Part shown: piece by piece, positions 4,716-5,304 of the stretch
How the letters are laid out: each line of letters opens with the position of its first letter
How positions within the stretch are numbered: the stretch's first letter is position 1
Source of the DNA: Bacteroidales bacterium
GTDB lineage: Bacteria; Bacteroidota; Bacteroidia; Bacteroidales; JAOZQN01
Length of the DNA stretch: 5,304 nt
Assembly (NCBI GenBank): GCA_029938985.1
Contig: JAOZTW010000401.1
Coordinates: 1-5,304, forward strand
Direction: 5' to 3'
Notes under the pieces: model-generated
Told to the model about the DNA's origin: nothing
The model's input: the letters and a program-made list of their open reading frames with translations, nothing else
The model's database searches: none
Position numbers and translations under genes: made by a program

Positions 4716-5304
4716 ATGGAAACAAAAAAAATAAATATAAAAAACTCGCTTCTTTCTGTACCAATAAAACAGAGTAAAATCACATTGTTTCTTACTTTGG
4801 TAATTGCATTTGTGGGAGTATATTTTTATTATTTTCTGCCCAAGCAGGAAAACCCAGATATAGCAGTGCCAGTGGCTATGATAAGTACTTTTTATCCAGG
4901 TACATCGCTTACTGATATTGAACAACTTATTAGCAAACCATTAGAAACGGCTGTTTCGGAAGTTTCTGGTTTCTATAAAGTGGAAAGTTATTCGTTTACA
5001 GGTGCGTCTATGCTTGTTGTAAGCCTTACAAACGATGCAGATGTAGAAAAATCGTGGCAGGAATTAGGCCGATTGATAGACGATACTCAGTCATATTTAC
5101 CAAAAGATGCTTACAAACCGTTTATTGACACCAAGTTAATTGAAACTGCTGGAATGATTATCAGTTTTTCGGGCAAAGACTACGACTATGAACAACTTGC
5201 GGCTTACGCAGAAGTTTTTCAGAGGAAACTCTCTAAAATAGATGGTGTAACACGTTTTAATTTGATAGGTAAAATTCCACAAGAAATTGAAATTATTGTA
5301 AACA
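4716..5304 (+). CDS. RND-family efflux pump, N-terminal 196 residues (runs off window)
   Basis: This is the inner-membrane proton-driven permease of the tripartite system; full-length family members have about 1,000-1,050 residues and twelve membrane helices, so only about a fifth is present. ATG 4716 follows an A-rich tract 9 bases after the adaptor stop, and the frame is open to the right edge. Residues 1-21 are a Lys-rich cytoplasmic start, and 22-41 form the first membrane helix. Family signatures follow: P42-x-x-E45-x-P47-D48, the strand STFYPGTS at 57-64, then E69 and PLE at 75-77. This is the first porter subdomain, with the second starting near 140. The P-x-x-E-N-P and STFYPG pattern places it among the RND drug/organic-solute type pumps rather than SecDF or MMPL. 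Heavy-metal (CzcA-like) and multidrug (HAE1-like) groups cannot be separated from this part because the transmembrane helix 4 charged residues lie beyond the window. Confidence 0.93.
   Translation, partial: METKKINIKNSLLSVPIKQSKITLFLTLVIAFVGVYFYYFLPKQENPDIAVPVAMISTFYPGTSLTDIEQLISKPLETAVSEVSGFYKVESYSFTGASMLVVSLTNDADVEKSWQELGRLIDDTQSYLPKDAYKPFIDTKLIETAGMIISFSGKDYDYEQLAAYAEVFQRKLSKIDGVTRFNLIGKIPQEIEIIVN

Noticed and set aside
4629..4925. 98-codon minus-strand frame spanning the adaptor-pump junction
   Set aside because: It is antisense to two well-supported genes. The plus strand here encodes the adaptor C-terminus and the conserved RND N-terminus.

Overview
The window reads as an AT-rich chromosomal segment from a member of the Bacteroidota. 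Four things suggest this. Candidate promoters match the TAnnTTTG type -7 box. The genes lack a Shine-Dalgarno sequence and instead have A-rich stretches just before ATG. Predicted signal peptides end in a Ser-Gln junction typical of the phylum. An efflux operon has the outer-membrane / adaptor / RND pump order common there. The standard genetic code fits all genes, and the phylum call is inference from these traits.

Layout: (1) Positions 1-713 are a scrambled mobile-element region. It holds the C-terminal end of an IS630-type DDE transposase, a 53-base inverted repeat (3-55 against 661-713), a third direct copy of the inner part of that repeat (224-255), a second nested inverted repeat (469-494 against 582-607), and a short orphan reading frame (248-463). 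(2) Positions 714-976 are non-coding and end in a plausible promoter. (3) Positions 977-1648 encode a secreted 223-residue protein of unknown function. (4) Positions 1649-2250 are non-coding apart from a possible decayed TPR fragment on the minus strand. They carry a 23-bp perfect-stem hairpin (1847-1922), a small terminator-like hairpin, a 24-base direct repeat and a promoter-like box. (5) From 2251 to the window end there is a tight three-gene operon for a tripartite RND efflux system: TolC-family outer-membrane channel, lipoprotein periplasmic adaptor, and the start of the RND inner-membrane pump, which runs off the right edge.

The three operon genes would build one envelope-spanning pump: the RND protein captures substrate and uses the proton gradient, the adaptor bridges, and the TolC-like channel opens through the outer membrane. 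Substrate cannot be told from this window. No regulator gene is visible, but the direct repeat at 2091-2143, about 70-120 bases upstream of the promoter box, is a candidate operator.

I see no convincing evidence of a new multi-gene system. The most unusual parts are the nested inverted-repeat module at the left edge and the isolated long hairpin at 1847-1922.
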